Assembly (NCBI GenBank): GCA_052170315.1
Contig: JBQNAT010000003.1
Location: forward strand, 62,001-126,000
From: UBA9732 sp052170315
GTDB taxonomy: Bacteria > Spirochaetota > Spirochaetia > Sphaerochaetales > Sphaerochaetaceae
Direction of reading: 5' to 3'
DNA length: 64,000 nucleotides
Numbering within the stretch: the first letter of the stretch is position 1; each line of letters begins with the position of its first letter. The translations under genes and the position numbers were made by a program. The notes beneath the pieces are model-generated. The model was not told the DNA's origin and searched no databases. It saw nothing but the letters and a program-made list of their open reading frames with translations. Below, in pieces: positions 50,930 through 59,300 of the stretch.

Positions 50930-51232
50930 TTATACGCCTTCAATAGCATCTATAGCTTCGCCCTTGGACAAAGTAACAATCGCTTTCTTCCAGTTTGAAG
51001 TGTAGCCCTTGATATAGCCGCCCTTCCCTCTGGAGAACTTTGGCTTTCCAGCCACATTCATCACGTTGCAAGATGTAGGATTGACCTTAAAAAGTTCCTT
51101 AACGGCACTCATAATCTCAAACTTGTTTGCTCTGGGGTCAACCTTAAATGTATACTTCCTGCACTCAAATTCACGAGCGATATTTGATTTCTCGCTGAGA
51201 ATCGGTTCAATAATTACCTGATCTGCTCTCAT
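50930..51232 (-). CDS. rplW: 50S ribosomal protein L23 (uL23)
   Basis: A 100-residue uL23 at the exit tunnel, docking site for trigger factor and SRP. IIEPILSEKSN near residue 7 and YTFKVDPRANKFEIMSAVKE near 27 are typical. Confidence 0.96.
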   Translation of the reverse strand: MRADQVIIEPILSEKSNIAREFECRKYTFKVDPRANKFEIMSAVKELFKVNPTSCNVMNVAGKPKFSRGKGGYIKGYTSNWKKAIVTLSKGEAIDAIEGV

Positions 51233-51243
51233 GTCGTTACCTC

Positions 51244-51870
51244 TCAGTCGCCATAGAACTCGTTAAGGTTCTTCGCCGCAGTCTCAAGCATGACAACCTT
51301 CTTACCGTAAAGGAGTTCCTTTGCGGAAAGCTTGTCATATGCAAGAACATGCAGATAAGGGATGTTCCTTGCGGCACGGCGCAGCATCGCGTCATCATTC
51401 TTCATGATTAGAACCGTTCTCCTGCCGTCCTCAACGAAATTCTTGAGAATTCCGACAAGTTCTTTTGTCTTGCCGTTTTCACTTGAAAAATCCTCAACCA
51501 CAACCAGGCGCTCTTCCTGGACAGAAAGAGAAAGGAGAGACCTCATTGCGAGACGCTTTACCTTCTTAGGCAGCGTGTAACTGTAGTCTCTTGGCTTCGG
51601 TCCGAAAATTGTTCCGCCGCCGACCATGACAGGAGACTTCGCGTCGCCTCTTCTGGCATTACCAGTTCCCTTCTGCTTGAAAGGCTTGGTATTGCTGTAA
51701 TTGACTTCTGCACGTGTTTTTGTGCAGGCGGTACCAACACGGCGGTTGGCAAGCTCATTGTTTACAGCATGATAGATAGAACCGTCGCTGACCTCAATTC
51801 CGAATACATCAGGATTGAGCTCGATGGTCTTAATTTCCTTGCCGTTTACTGAAAAAACTTTTGCTTCCAT
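51244..51870 (-). CDS. rplD: 50S ribosomal protein L4 (uL4)
   Basis: A 208-residue uL4. RVGTACTKTRAEVNYSNTKP and FKQKGTGNARRGDAKSPVMV (residues 43-85) form the conserved tunnel loop, followed by VGGGTIFGPKPRDYSYTLPK. uL4 also controls S10 operons in some bacteria. Confidence 0.97.
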   Translation of the reverse strand: MEAKVFSVNGKEIKTIELNPDVFGIEVSDGSIYHAVNNELANRRVGTACTKTRAEVNYSNTKPFKQKGTGNARRGDAKSPVMVGGGTIFGPKPRDYSYTLPKKVKRLAMRSLLSLSVQEERLVVVEDFSSENGKTKELVGILKNFVEDGRRTVLIMKNDDAMLRRAARNIPYLHVLAYDKLSAKELLYGKKVVMLETAAKNLNEFYGD

Positions 51871-51880
51871 CGTGTTACCC

Positions 51881-52495
51881 TTACTTCTTTACCGCTTTCT
51901 TTACTACAACAACGCTTGACGCAGGTCCGGGGATTGCCCCCTTGACCATAAGAACCTGAAGGTTTTCGTCAACGCGGACAACTCTGAGGTTCTGAACGGT
52001 TACTCTGTCAAAACCCATATGTCCCGCCATCTTCTTTCCCTTGAAAGTCCTTGCAGGCGTTGATGACATAGCCGTGCCGCCAAGGTCTCTGTGGAACTTT
52101 GAGCCGTGGGTCTTGCGTCCGCCGCCGAAGCCGTGGCGCTTCATACCGCCCTGGTAGCCCTTACCTTTAGACGTGCCTGTGACATCAACGAATCTTACAT
52201 CCTTGAAAACATCGACGCCGAGAACTTCACCGACCTGGACTTCCTTTTCATATTTTCGGAACTCCATGAGTTTCTTCTTCGGCTCGCCATCGAACTGTCC
52301 GGCATATGGTTTTGCTGCGCGACCGGCCTTCATTTCGCCTGAACCCAGAACTACGGCCTTGTAGCCGTTCTTTTCTTCGGTCCTTTCCGCGACAACTGTG
52401 TTGCCTTCAATTTTAATGACAGTGACAGGAGTCAGACGACCTTTCTCGTCAAAGACCTGTGTCATGCCAACTTTCTTTCCGATAAGCCCTAACAT
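51881..52495 (-). CDS. rplC: 50S ribosomal protein L3 (uL3)
   Basis: A 204-residue uL3. LIGKKVGMTQVFDEKGRLTP at the start, VTGTSKGKGYQGGMKRHGFG near residue 110 and TFKGKKMAGHMGFDRVTVQN near 149 are diagnostic. Confidence 0.98.
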   Translation of the reverse strand: MLGLIGKKVGMTQVFDEKGRLTPVTVIKIEGNTVVAERTEEKNGYKAVVLGSGEMKAGRAAKPYAGQFDGEPKKKLMEFRKYEKEVQVGEVLGVDVFKDVRFVDVTGTSKGKGYQGGMKRHGFGGGRKTHGSKFHRDLGGTAMSSTPARTFKGKKMAGHMGFDRVTVQNLRVVRVDENLQVLMVKGAIPGPASSVVVVKKAVKK

Positions 52496-52506
52496 CTCTT
52501 ACCTCA

Positions 52507-52815
52507 TTACTGCTTTATCTCTACATCAACACCGGCCGGCAGCTCAAGCTTCATAAGAGCTTCCATGACCTTGTCTGTAGGATCTAGAATATCAATCAAC
52601 CTCTTGTGAGTTCTCATCTCAAACTGTTCACGTGACTTCTTGTTCACAAACGGTGACTTAAGAACAGTGATTTTGTTGATACGGGTTGGGAGAGGTACCG
52701 GTCCGGAAACCTTTGCTCCGGCCTTTACAACTGTCTGTACAATGGACATTGCGCTCTGTTCAACAAGCTCAACATCAAAACCTCTCAGTCTAACGCGAAT
52801 TCTATCGTTAGCCAT
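52507..52815 (-). CDS. rpsJ: 30S ribosomal protein S10 (uS10)
   Basis: A 102-residue uS10, first gene of the S10 operon and also a NusE-type antitermination factor. The start at 52815 (MANDRIRVRLRGFD) has GGAGG 5 bases upstream; the longer in-frame version runs back through a terminator hairpin. The ribosome site directly abuts the T-tract of that hairpin. Confidence 0.97.
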   Translation of the reverse strand: MANDRIRVRLRGFDVELVEQSAMSIVQTVVKAGAKVSGPVPLPTRINKITVLKSPFVNKKSREQFEMRTHKRLIDILDPTDKVMEALMKLELPAGVDVEIKQ

Positions 52816-52824
52816 TTTTCCTCC

Positions 52825-52864
52825 AAAAAACAGGCTTTGCCTGAGCGGGCAGCTCAGACAAAGC
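52825..52864 (-). terminator. Terminator/attenuator between tuf and rpsJ
   Basis: On the minus strand two 6-bp arms (GCTTTG/CAAAGC and CTGAGC/GCTCAG) flank one mismatch and a 5-base loop. C, a CTG and six T follow, and then GGAGG of rpsJ. It looks like a functional intrinsic terminator, yet no room for a promoter remains before rpsJ, so partial read-through is likely. Confidence 0.75.
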
Positions 52865-52879
52865 ATTCGATTTGTTTAA

Positions 52880-54070
52880 TTATTCGATGATTTCGGTAAC
52901 CTGACCGGAAGCTACTGTCTTTCCGCCTTCACGAACTGCGAAACGGAGTCCCTTGTCCATTGCGACCGGGTGAATCAGCTCAACGATAAGGTCCGTGTGA
53001 TCTCCGGGCATGACCATATGTACGCCTTCCTTAAGGCTGACTGTACCGGTAATGTCGGTTGTTCTGAAATAGAACTGAGGTCTGTATCCTGCAACAAATG
53101 CGCTGTGGCGTCCGCCTTCTTCCTTTGAAAGAACGTAGACTGTACCAATGAACTTTGTGTGCGGTGTGATTGACTTTGGCTTTGCAAGAACCTGACCCTT
53201 GACAACTTCCTTCTTGTCAACGCCTCTGAGAAGAGCGCCAATGTTGTCACCGGCCTGACCTTCGTCAAGAGTCTTCTGGAACATTTCAACGCCTGTGCAG
53301 ACAGTGTCGCGTGTTTCCTTGATACCGACAATCTGAACAGGGTCGTTAACATGAATAACACCACGCTCCACTCTTCCTGTTACAACTGTTCCTCTTCCGG
53401 AAATGGTGAAGATGTCTTCAATAGGCATGAGGAAAGGCTTGTCAACAGCTCTCTCCGGAAGCGGGATATATGAATCCATAGCGTCAAGCAGTTCCTGGAT
53501 GCACTTTGTTGCTTCCGGGTTGTCCACTTCAGTCATTGCCTTGTATGCAGATCCTCTGATAACCGGGCAGTTGTCTCCGTCGAAACCGTAGGAGTTGAGA
53601 AGGTCTCTCATCTCTTCTTCAACAAGGTCAGCAAGCTCAGGATCATCAATCTGGTCCATCTTGTTAATGAAAACAACGATTGCGGGTACACCAACCTGTC
53701 TTGCGAGCAGAATGTGCTCCTTTGTCTGCGCCTTTGCACCGTCATCAGCGGCAACAACAATGATTGAACCGTCCATCTGAGCGGCACCTGTAATCATGTT
53801 CTTGATGTAGTCGGCGTGACCCGGGCAGTCAACGTGAGCATAGTGTCTCTTGTCAGACTGATACTCAACGTGTCTTGTGTTGATGGTGATTCCTCTGGCC
53901 TTCTCTTCCGGAGCATTGTCAATCTGATCATAGCTCAGAACCTTGTCACCGAACTTTCTTGCGCAATACTGTGTGATTGCGGCTGTGAGAGTTGTCTTGC
54001 CATGGTCAACGTGTCCAATGGTACCAACGTTTACGTGAGGCTTGGTTCTCTCAAACTTCTCTTTAGCCAT
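52880..54070 (-). CDS. tuf: Elongation factor Tu
   Basis: A 396-residue EF-Tu that brings aminoacyl-tRNA to the ribosome. GHVDHGKTTL near residue 18 (P-loop), GITINTRHVEY near 58 (switch I), DCPGHADYIKNM near 80 and NKMDQ near 135 are the G motifs, followed by the two beta-barrel domains. The second ATG (54070) is used since GGAGG is 5 rather than 2 bases upstream. Long leader with its own promoter. Confidence 0.99.
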   Translation of the reverse strand: MAKEKFERTKPHVNVGTIGHVDHGKTTLTAAITQYCARKFGDKVLSYDQIDNAPEEKARGITINTRHVEYQSDKRHYAHVDCPGHADYIKNMITGAAQMDGSIIVVAADDGAKAQTKEHILLARQVGVPAIVVFINKMDQIDDPELADLVEEEMRDLLNSYGFDGDNCPVIRGSAYKAMTEVDNPEATKCIQELLDAMDSYIPLPERAVDKPFLMPIEDIFTISGRGTVVTGRVERGVIHVNDPVQIVGIKETRDTVCTGVEMFQKTLDEGQAGDNIGALLRGVDKKEVVKGQVLAKPKSITPHTKFIGTVYVLSKEEGGRHSAFVAGYRPQFYFRTTDITGTVSLKEGVHMVMPGDHTDLIVELIHPVAMDKGLRFAVREGGKTVASGQVTEIIE

Positions 54071-54080
54071 CATGTCCTCC

Positions 54081-54100
54081 TTGTGACCTTTTTGTCACAA
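54081..54100 (-). promoter_or_regulatory. Hairpin next to the tuf ribosome-binding site
   Basis: TTGTGAC and GTCACAA form a perfect 7-bp stem with a 6-base A-rich loop; its 3' arm ends just before the AGGAGG-type ribosome site. It could modulate translation or protect the 5' end. Confidence 0.4.
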
Positions 54101-54352
54101 ATCCAAAAATAAATGAATGTGCTCTAAAGGCACAAAGCCTTTACCTGCTTACCATTGAGACAAACCCATATTCCATGAATGTTAAAAAGAAGGAATCCAG
54201 AGGTCGAAAGTCCAACGTCTTGAACCGCGACATAGCACAATTTTAAAAAACCGTGTTGTTTCTGGAACCACCTTATCATCCCTAAAATGATTGGTTTGGC
54301 TCTAGAATCTCACTCTTCCGATACTTTTAGGGCATACCGGCGGCGAGACACT
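54101..54352 (-). other. Long leader region of tuf
   Basis: About 280 bases separate the predicted tuf transcription start from the ATG, with no gene. Possible pairings include CCCTAAAA with TTTTAGGG about 40 bases apart (around 54260-54335), an AAAGGC/GCCTTT stem near 54132-54148, and a weak hairpin followed by GGTTTTTT near 54250. No known riboswitch was recognised. A fragment resembling the T-box consensus (GGTGGTTCC) lacks the rest of that motif. Confidence 0.4.
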
Positions 54353-54358
54353 TTTACC

Positions 54359-54388
54359 AATATAGAACAAAACTCAAGTTATTGTCAA
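54359..54388 (-). promoter_or_regulatory. Promoter of tuf
   Basis: On the minus strand a perfect TTGACA (54388-54383), an 18-base spacer and TATATT (54364-54359). It lies just after the SGNH hydrolase gene. Confidence 0.7.
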
Positions 54389-54443
54389 GCATCGTGGGGA
54401 AAAAGTGTAATTTGTTCCGTACAGTCTTTTTAAAAGACAATTT

Positions 54444-55130
54444 TCAGAAGGCAAGAAAGTCGCTCATAAAAGCATCAAAACATTCATGGATAACCTTCTG
54501 CCCCTTTGAATTGGGATGTATCCCGTCAGGACACATCAGAGCTGAAACATTGCCGCAGTCATTGAAAGCCGCGCGCACATCTATGAGAGGAATATTCATT
54601 CCGGCGGCAACACCCTTTACAGCATCCGAATAGACAGCCTGCGAATTTTCAAATCGTGCGCCTTCTCTGTCTATCCATTTTCTGATGTTTTCCCTGTCAA
54701 GGTTCATTGTCCCGCAAAGATGGTCAACATACATTCCCGTCTGTACAGGCACAAGCGTGGATACAACGGGCAGACGCCTCTGCTTCAGGAAAAAATCAAC
54801 CATATCATTATAAGTGGAAGTAAAATCGTAAAATTCAGTATTGGGACCGTGGAAATCCAGAGGGTTTTCAGAAATGGCCGCCCAGTTGAAATCGCTGTCA
54901 TTACCGCCGAAATTCATGAAGACAATATCAGCATCTACCGCTGAAAACATTTTCTGCACATAATTCCAGGCCTTTGTGATGGTGCAGCCGAACTTGCTCA
55001 AATTCCTGACCGTCATGCCTGCCCTGGCCGCAATCTCATTGAAACCTATGCCGTCGTTAACCGCGTAGCGCATACCGCTGTCCAGCTGGACACCTTTGAA
55101 AATGGAATCACCGAAGATGTTTATCTTCAC
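54444..55130 (-). CDS. SGNH/GDSL-family hydrolase
   Basis: A 228-residue esterase or lipase-like protein without a signal peptide, so presumably cytosolic. Catalytic blocks are FGDSI (Ser9), SKFGCTI (Gly48), FGGND (Asn77) and PDGIHPN (Asp202, His205), the complete S-G-N-H set. The substrate is unknown; SGNH enzymes remove acyl or acetyl groups from sugars, lipids and proteins. GTG start with AGGAGG 6 bases upstream. It lies between the str-operon terminator and the tuf promoter, where fusA is found in many bacteria, and is therefore probably its own transcription unit. Confidence 0.87.
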   Translation of the reverse strand: MKINIFGDSIFKGVQLDSGMRYAVNDGIGFNEIAARAGMTVRNLSKFGCTITKAWNYVQKMFSAVDADIVFMNFGGNDSDFNWAAISENPLDFHGPNTEFYDFTSTYNDMVDFFLKQRRLPVVSTLVPVQTGMYVDHLCGTMNLDRENIRKWIDREGARFENSQAVYSDAVKGVAAGMNIPLIDVRAAFNDCGNVSALMCPDGIHPNSKGQKVIHECFDAFMSDFLAF

Positions 55131-55281
55131 GTACAGCCTCCTGTCTTCAATTAAATTATTACAGCCGTTTTACCTCGGGAAAAATAGCTAATATTATTCA
55201 TTTTGAAAACCGTGAGGTTTTGACCACCGCAAACGGGAGATAGTAATTTTTCACCATTTGACGCGAACATGTAAAAAGCAT

Positions 55282-55322
55282 AAAAAAAGCTGCCGCTTCC
55301 GCCATTTGGCGTCCGCGACAGC
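55282..55322 (-). terminator. Terminator after rpsG
   Basis: On the minus strand an 8-bp outer stem (with one G-T pair), an internal GGA/GAA bulge, a 4-bp inner stem and loop AAAT are followed by seven T. It ends the rpoB-rpoC-rpsL-rpsG transcript. Confidence 0.88.
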
Positions 55323-55349
55323 CTTCCAAACCTTTTTCTGAAGGAAGAC

Positions 55350-55820
55350 TCAGAATCTGATGTGGCTGAAAGCCTTGTTAGCTTCCGCCATTCTGTGCAT
55401 ATCTTCTTTCTTCTTGAAAGCTGAACCGGTATTCGCATAAGCGTCCAGAAGCTCTGCCGCAAGCTTTTCGCTCATGGACTTTCCGGCGCGACCGCGCGCG
55501 GCGGCAATTAGCCAGCGCATGGCAAGAGCCTCCCGCCTGGGCTCGCGGATATCGGTAGGAACCTGATAGGTGGCTCCGCCTACTCTCTTTGATTTTACTT
55601 CAACAACCGGCTTTACGTTCTCAAGAGCCTTGTTGAATACATCAAGAGGAGACTCTCCGGTCTTTTCGCCCATAATTGTCATTGCATCATAAAGGATGCG
55701 TGTGCTTACGGACTTCTTTCCGTCAAGCATCATGCGGTTAATAAACTTTTCAACAACTGTGCTGTTGTAAACGGAATCCGGAAGGACTTCTCTAACGGGT
55801 GCGTTTGTTCTTCTTGACAT
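55350..55820 (-). CDS. rpsG: 30S ribosomal protein S7 (uS7)
   Basis: A 156-residue uS7. MSRRTNAPVREVLPD at the start, VEKFINRMMLDGKKSVSTRI near residue 24, VKSKRVGGATYQVPTDIR near 75 and RRREALAMRWLI-like RREALAMRWLI near 94 are conserved. It follows rpsL by 15 bases. Confidence 0.98.
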   Translation of the reverse strand: MSRRTNAPVREVLPDSVYNSTVVEKFINRMMLDGKKSVSTRILYDAMTIMGEKTGESPLDVFNKALENVKPVVEVKSKRVGGATYQVPTDIREPRREALAMRWLIAAARGRAGKSMSEKLAAELLDAYANTGSAFKKKEDMHRMAEANKAFSHIRF

Positions 55821-55835
55821 TCAGATACCTCCTCA

Positions 55836-56210
55836 TCAGGCCTTAGGCTTTTTGGCACCGTACTTGGAGCGGCTTCTCTTTCTGTCTGCGACACCCTGAG
55901 TATCCTTTGTACCGCGGATGATGTGATAACGTACACCGGGAAGGTCTTTTACTCTTCCGCCTCTGATAAGAACAACTGAGTGCTCCTGAAGGTTGTGTCC
56001 GATTCCCGGGATGTAGGCCGTAACTTCAATTCCGTTTGAAAGACGCACACGTGCGACTTTTCTCAAAGCTGAGTTAGGCTTCTTCGGTGTAACTGTCATG
56101 ACCTTTGTGCAGACTCCGCGCTTCTGCGGGCAGCCTTCCAAAGCGGGTGACTTTGTCTTGTAGGTGACCTTTGCGCGGCCCTTTCTTACAAGTTGGTTAA
56201 TTGTAGGCAT
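55836..56210 (-). CDS. rpsL: 30S ribosomal protein S12 (uS12)
   Basis: A 124-residue uS12 of the decoding site. TPKKPNSALRKVARVRL near residue 41 and RGGRVKDLPGVRYHIIRG near 84 contain the two Lys positions whose change gives streptomycin resistance; both are Lys here, the sensitive form. Confidence 0.98.
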   Translation of the reverse strand: MPTINQLVRKGRAKVTYKTKSPALEGCPQKRGVCTKVMTVTPKKPNSALRKVARVRLSNGIEVTAYIPGIGHNLQEHSVVLIRGGRVKDLPGVRYHIIRGTKDTQGVADRKRSRSKYGAKKPKA

Positions 56211-56277
56211 TATGCTTACTCCTCACCGTACACAGCGCTTCCGCGGAACACGGAACAACTGCCATGTACGCAAATCT

Positions 56278-56346
56278 GCCGTTCATACGAACGGCATGCC
56301 GGACACCGGAGTATCCGGCAATATATTCCTTACGGACGTGTCCGTA
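56278..56346 (-). repeat. Three tandem stem-loops between rpoC and rpsL
   Basis: Three consecutive inverted repeats fill the gap: GCCGTTC/GAACGGC (56278-56295), GCCGGA/TCCGGC (56298-56319) and TACGGAC/GTCCGTA (56331-56346). None is followed by a T-tract, so termination is unlikely. mRNA processing, stabilisation, or protein binding is possible. Confidence 0.6.
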
Positions 56347-56353
56347 CAGACTT

Positions 56354-59300
56354 TTACTCTTCGTCGTCTCCGATTTCTTCTTCGGAAACGCCTTCAAAAT
56401 CCTCTTCGCCTTCGACCGACATATCGGCAAGGTCCTCGATATCTTCCATGGCCCTTTCGCTCATGACGGATTCGACCTTGTTGCTCAGCTCCAGAGCATC
56501 TTCATCCTTAAGCTTAACATCTCTGTAGCACTTCATGCCGGTTCCGGCAGGAATGAGGTGTCCGATTATGACGTTTTCCTTAAGACCTCGCAACTCATCT
56601 CTACTACCAGCAATCGCCGCATTTGTCAAGACCTTGGTGGTCTCCTGGAACGAAGCCGCGCTTATGAATGAGTCTATTGACAGTGAAGCGTTCGTAATAC
56701 CGAGCAGGCACGGTCTTGCAATTGCGGGCTGACCGCCTTCGGCTATGACCCTTGCGTTCTCCTCATGGAAGCGATACTTGTCTATCTTCTGTCCAAGAAT
56801 GAACTTAGTATCGCCGACCTTAAGAATTTCAACCTTCCTGAGCATTTGTCTTACAACTATACCCAGATGTTTGTCGTTGATATCAACGCCTTGAAGTCTG
56901 TAAACTTCCTGAACTTCATTGAGAAGGAACTGCTGGAGCCTGTTCTCTCCGGAAATGCTCAGAATATCATGCGGGTCAATGTTTCCGTCACATAGTCTTT
57001 CGCCGGCCTCGACATGATCCCCTTCTCTTACAAGTATGTGCTTTCCAAGAAGGATGGAATGCTTGTACTGCTTTCCGAATTCGTCTGTGACAATGATGGC
57101 TCTCTTGCCCTTCTCTATGTTGCCATATTTTACAATACCGCTTACCTGAGCAAGGATTGCGACGTTTCTGGGCTTGCGGGCCTCGAACAGTTCTCCGACT
57201 CTCGGAAGACCTCCGGTGATATCCTTCGTCTTTACGGAAGCCATGAGCAGTCTTGCAAGAATTTGACCTTCTTCAACCATCTCGCCATCGCCTATCTGAA
57301 TGTAGGAAGACCCCGGAAGCAGGTAGGAAGCCTGGACGTTTCCGTCAGCGTCAAGTATCTCAATTCTTGGTTCAACGTTGTCCAGGGCATGGTCTGTAAC
57401 TCTGTACCCTACGGTACCGGTTTCCTCGTTTACTTCCTTAACAAGCGTTGTGCCCAGAGTAAGGTCTACGAAACGTACCATACCGTTTACTTCGGAAATG
57501 ATAGGCTCCGAGAACGGGTCAAACGTGATTACCGCATCTCCCGTAGGCACGTACTGGTTCTCTTTAACGTGAAGTATGGAACCTGTTTTGGCATCCATTC
57601 TCTCTTCCGCTCCAAGAACGGCAACCTTGCTTCCGAAGATCCTCACTATTCCGCCCTTGACCGAGCAGATAATCTTCTCTTTTCCATTTGTGCAGACAAC
57701 TGTGTTTCCGGCAACCTTCATTCCGTCGGAAATACCTTCCGCAAGCTTTGTCTTTCCCGCAAGAGTGAATTCGTCAAGAGCCGGCCTGTAGTAGACGTAG
57801 CCCTTTCTTGTGAAAAGACAGGCATTGTCTTCTTTCCTAATAACCGTGCTTCCTGAAATTCTGGTAACATAGACCGGATGCTTGAAAATAACCTTGTTTT
57901 CCTCCGCGCTTGTGGATGCCGTTCCTCCGACGTGGAAGGTTCTCATCGTAAGCTGGGTTCCGGGCTGTCCGATAGACTGCGCCGCAATGATTCCTACAGC
58001 CTCGCCCACAAGAACAGGCTTGTTTGTAGCAAGGTTTCTGCCGTAGCACTTCATGCAGACACCGTGCTTGGCTTCGCAGGTAAGAACGGTTCTTACCAGA
58101 ACGCCTTCAACACCGGCATCCTCAATTGTCCTGGCTTCCTCATCTGAAATCTCATGGTCAATGGGAACAATTATCTCACCCGTATTCGGGTTAACAACGT
58201 TCTCAAGGGTATAGTGACCTGTGATACGCTCGGCAAGAGACTGGATAATATCGTCTCCGTCCTTGATGGCGGTTCTTATGATACCGTTAATGGTTCCGCA
58301 ATCCTCTTCGTTAATGACAACGTCCTGGGAAATATCAACAAGCCTTCTTGTAAGATATCCGGCTTCGGCAGTCTTAAGAGCTGTATCTGAAAGACCCTTT
58401 CTGGCTCCGTTCGTAGAAATGAAGAATTCGATAATCGAAAGGCCTTCCTTGAAGTTCGACTTAATCGGGAACTCGATAATGTCTCCGCTGGGCTTGGACA
58501 TAAGACCGCGCATTCCGCCAAGCTGGCGAATCTGTGTCTTTGAACCTCTGGCGCCTGAATCTGCCATGAGGAACAGAGGGTTGAAACCGTTCTGGCTTTC
58601 CCTTAGCTTTGCCATAAGCTCGTCAGCAAGCTGCTCGTTGGTCTGCGACCATATGTCAATAAGCCTGTTGTAGCGTTCTTCCTGAGTAATCTGACCGTGA
58701 TGGTACTGGTCAAGAACTTCGCTCTGCTTATCATTGGCGGCCTTTACAAGAGTCTTCTTGGACTCCGGAACTATCATGTCAGAAAGACCGATTGTAGCTC
58801 CGAAAAGCGTTGCGTATTTGAAACCCACATCCTTAATGGCATCGCAGAGTTTTACGACAACGGAGTTTTTGTCAAGCTTCAGAGCTCTGGAAATCAGCTG
58901 CTTCAGCTGCTTGTCTCCGAAGAGCTTGTTGCAGGCCTCAAAGGTTATACCCTGAACCGGCGGAAGCGCGTCAAAGAAAAGAAGTCTTCCGGGCGTCGTG
59001 TAATCATCGGGGTTCTTGGGATAGGTATAGCGGTGACCGTTGGGAAGCGTGTATCCTATCTTCGCGTTGTAGGAAAGACTTCCGGCTTCGATGGCCATCT
59101 GTATTTCATCAATATTATCATAGTAGCTTCCGTCGCCCTTGGCATCGACCTTTTCCCTTGTGAGGTAGTTTATTCCAAGAACCATGTCCTGTGACGGATA
59201 GACAATCGGCTTTCCGTTTGCGGGGTCAAGCAGGTTGGTCGTACTGAGCATAAGAGTCCAGCACTCAAGCTGCGCGGCCTGTGTGAGAGGAACGTGGATA

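Noticed and set aside
54081..54100. Possible CRP site (TGTGA...TCACA)
   Set aside because: The spacing is 8 bases instead of 6 and the site lies in the transcribed leader, so a hairpin is the better reading.
54130..54180. tRNA-like stretch (CTCAATGGTAAGCAGG) on the minus strand
   Set aside because: The acceptor, anticodon and T-arm pairings are missing, so it is not a tRNA gene.
54230..54285. T-box-like sequence (GGTGGTTCC then a hairpin and T-run) in the tuf leader
   Set aside because: Only a partial match to the T-box bulge, no specifier loop recognisable, and tuf is not a usual T-box target.
57014..57856. 280-codon plus-strand frame opposite rpoC
   Set aside because: Shadow of the rpoC reading frame; it lacks a ribosome site and protein-like motifs.
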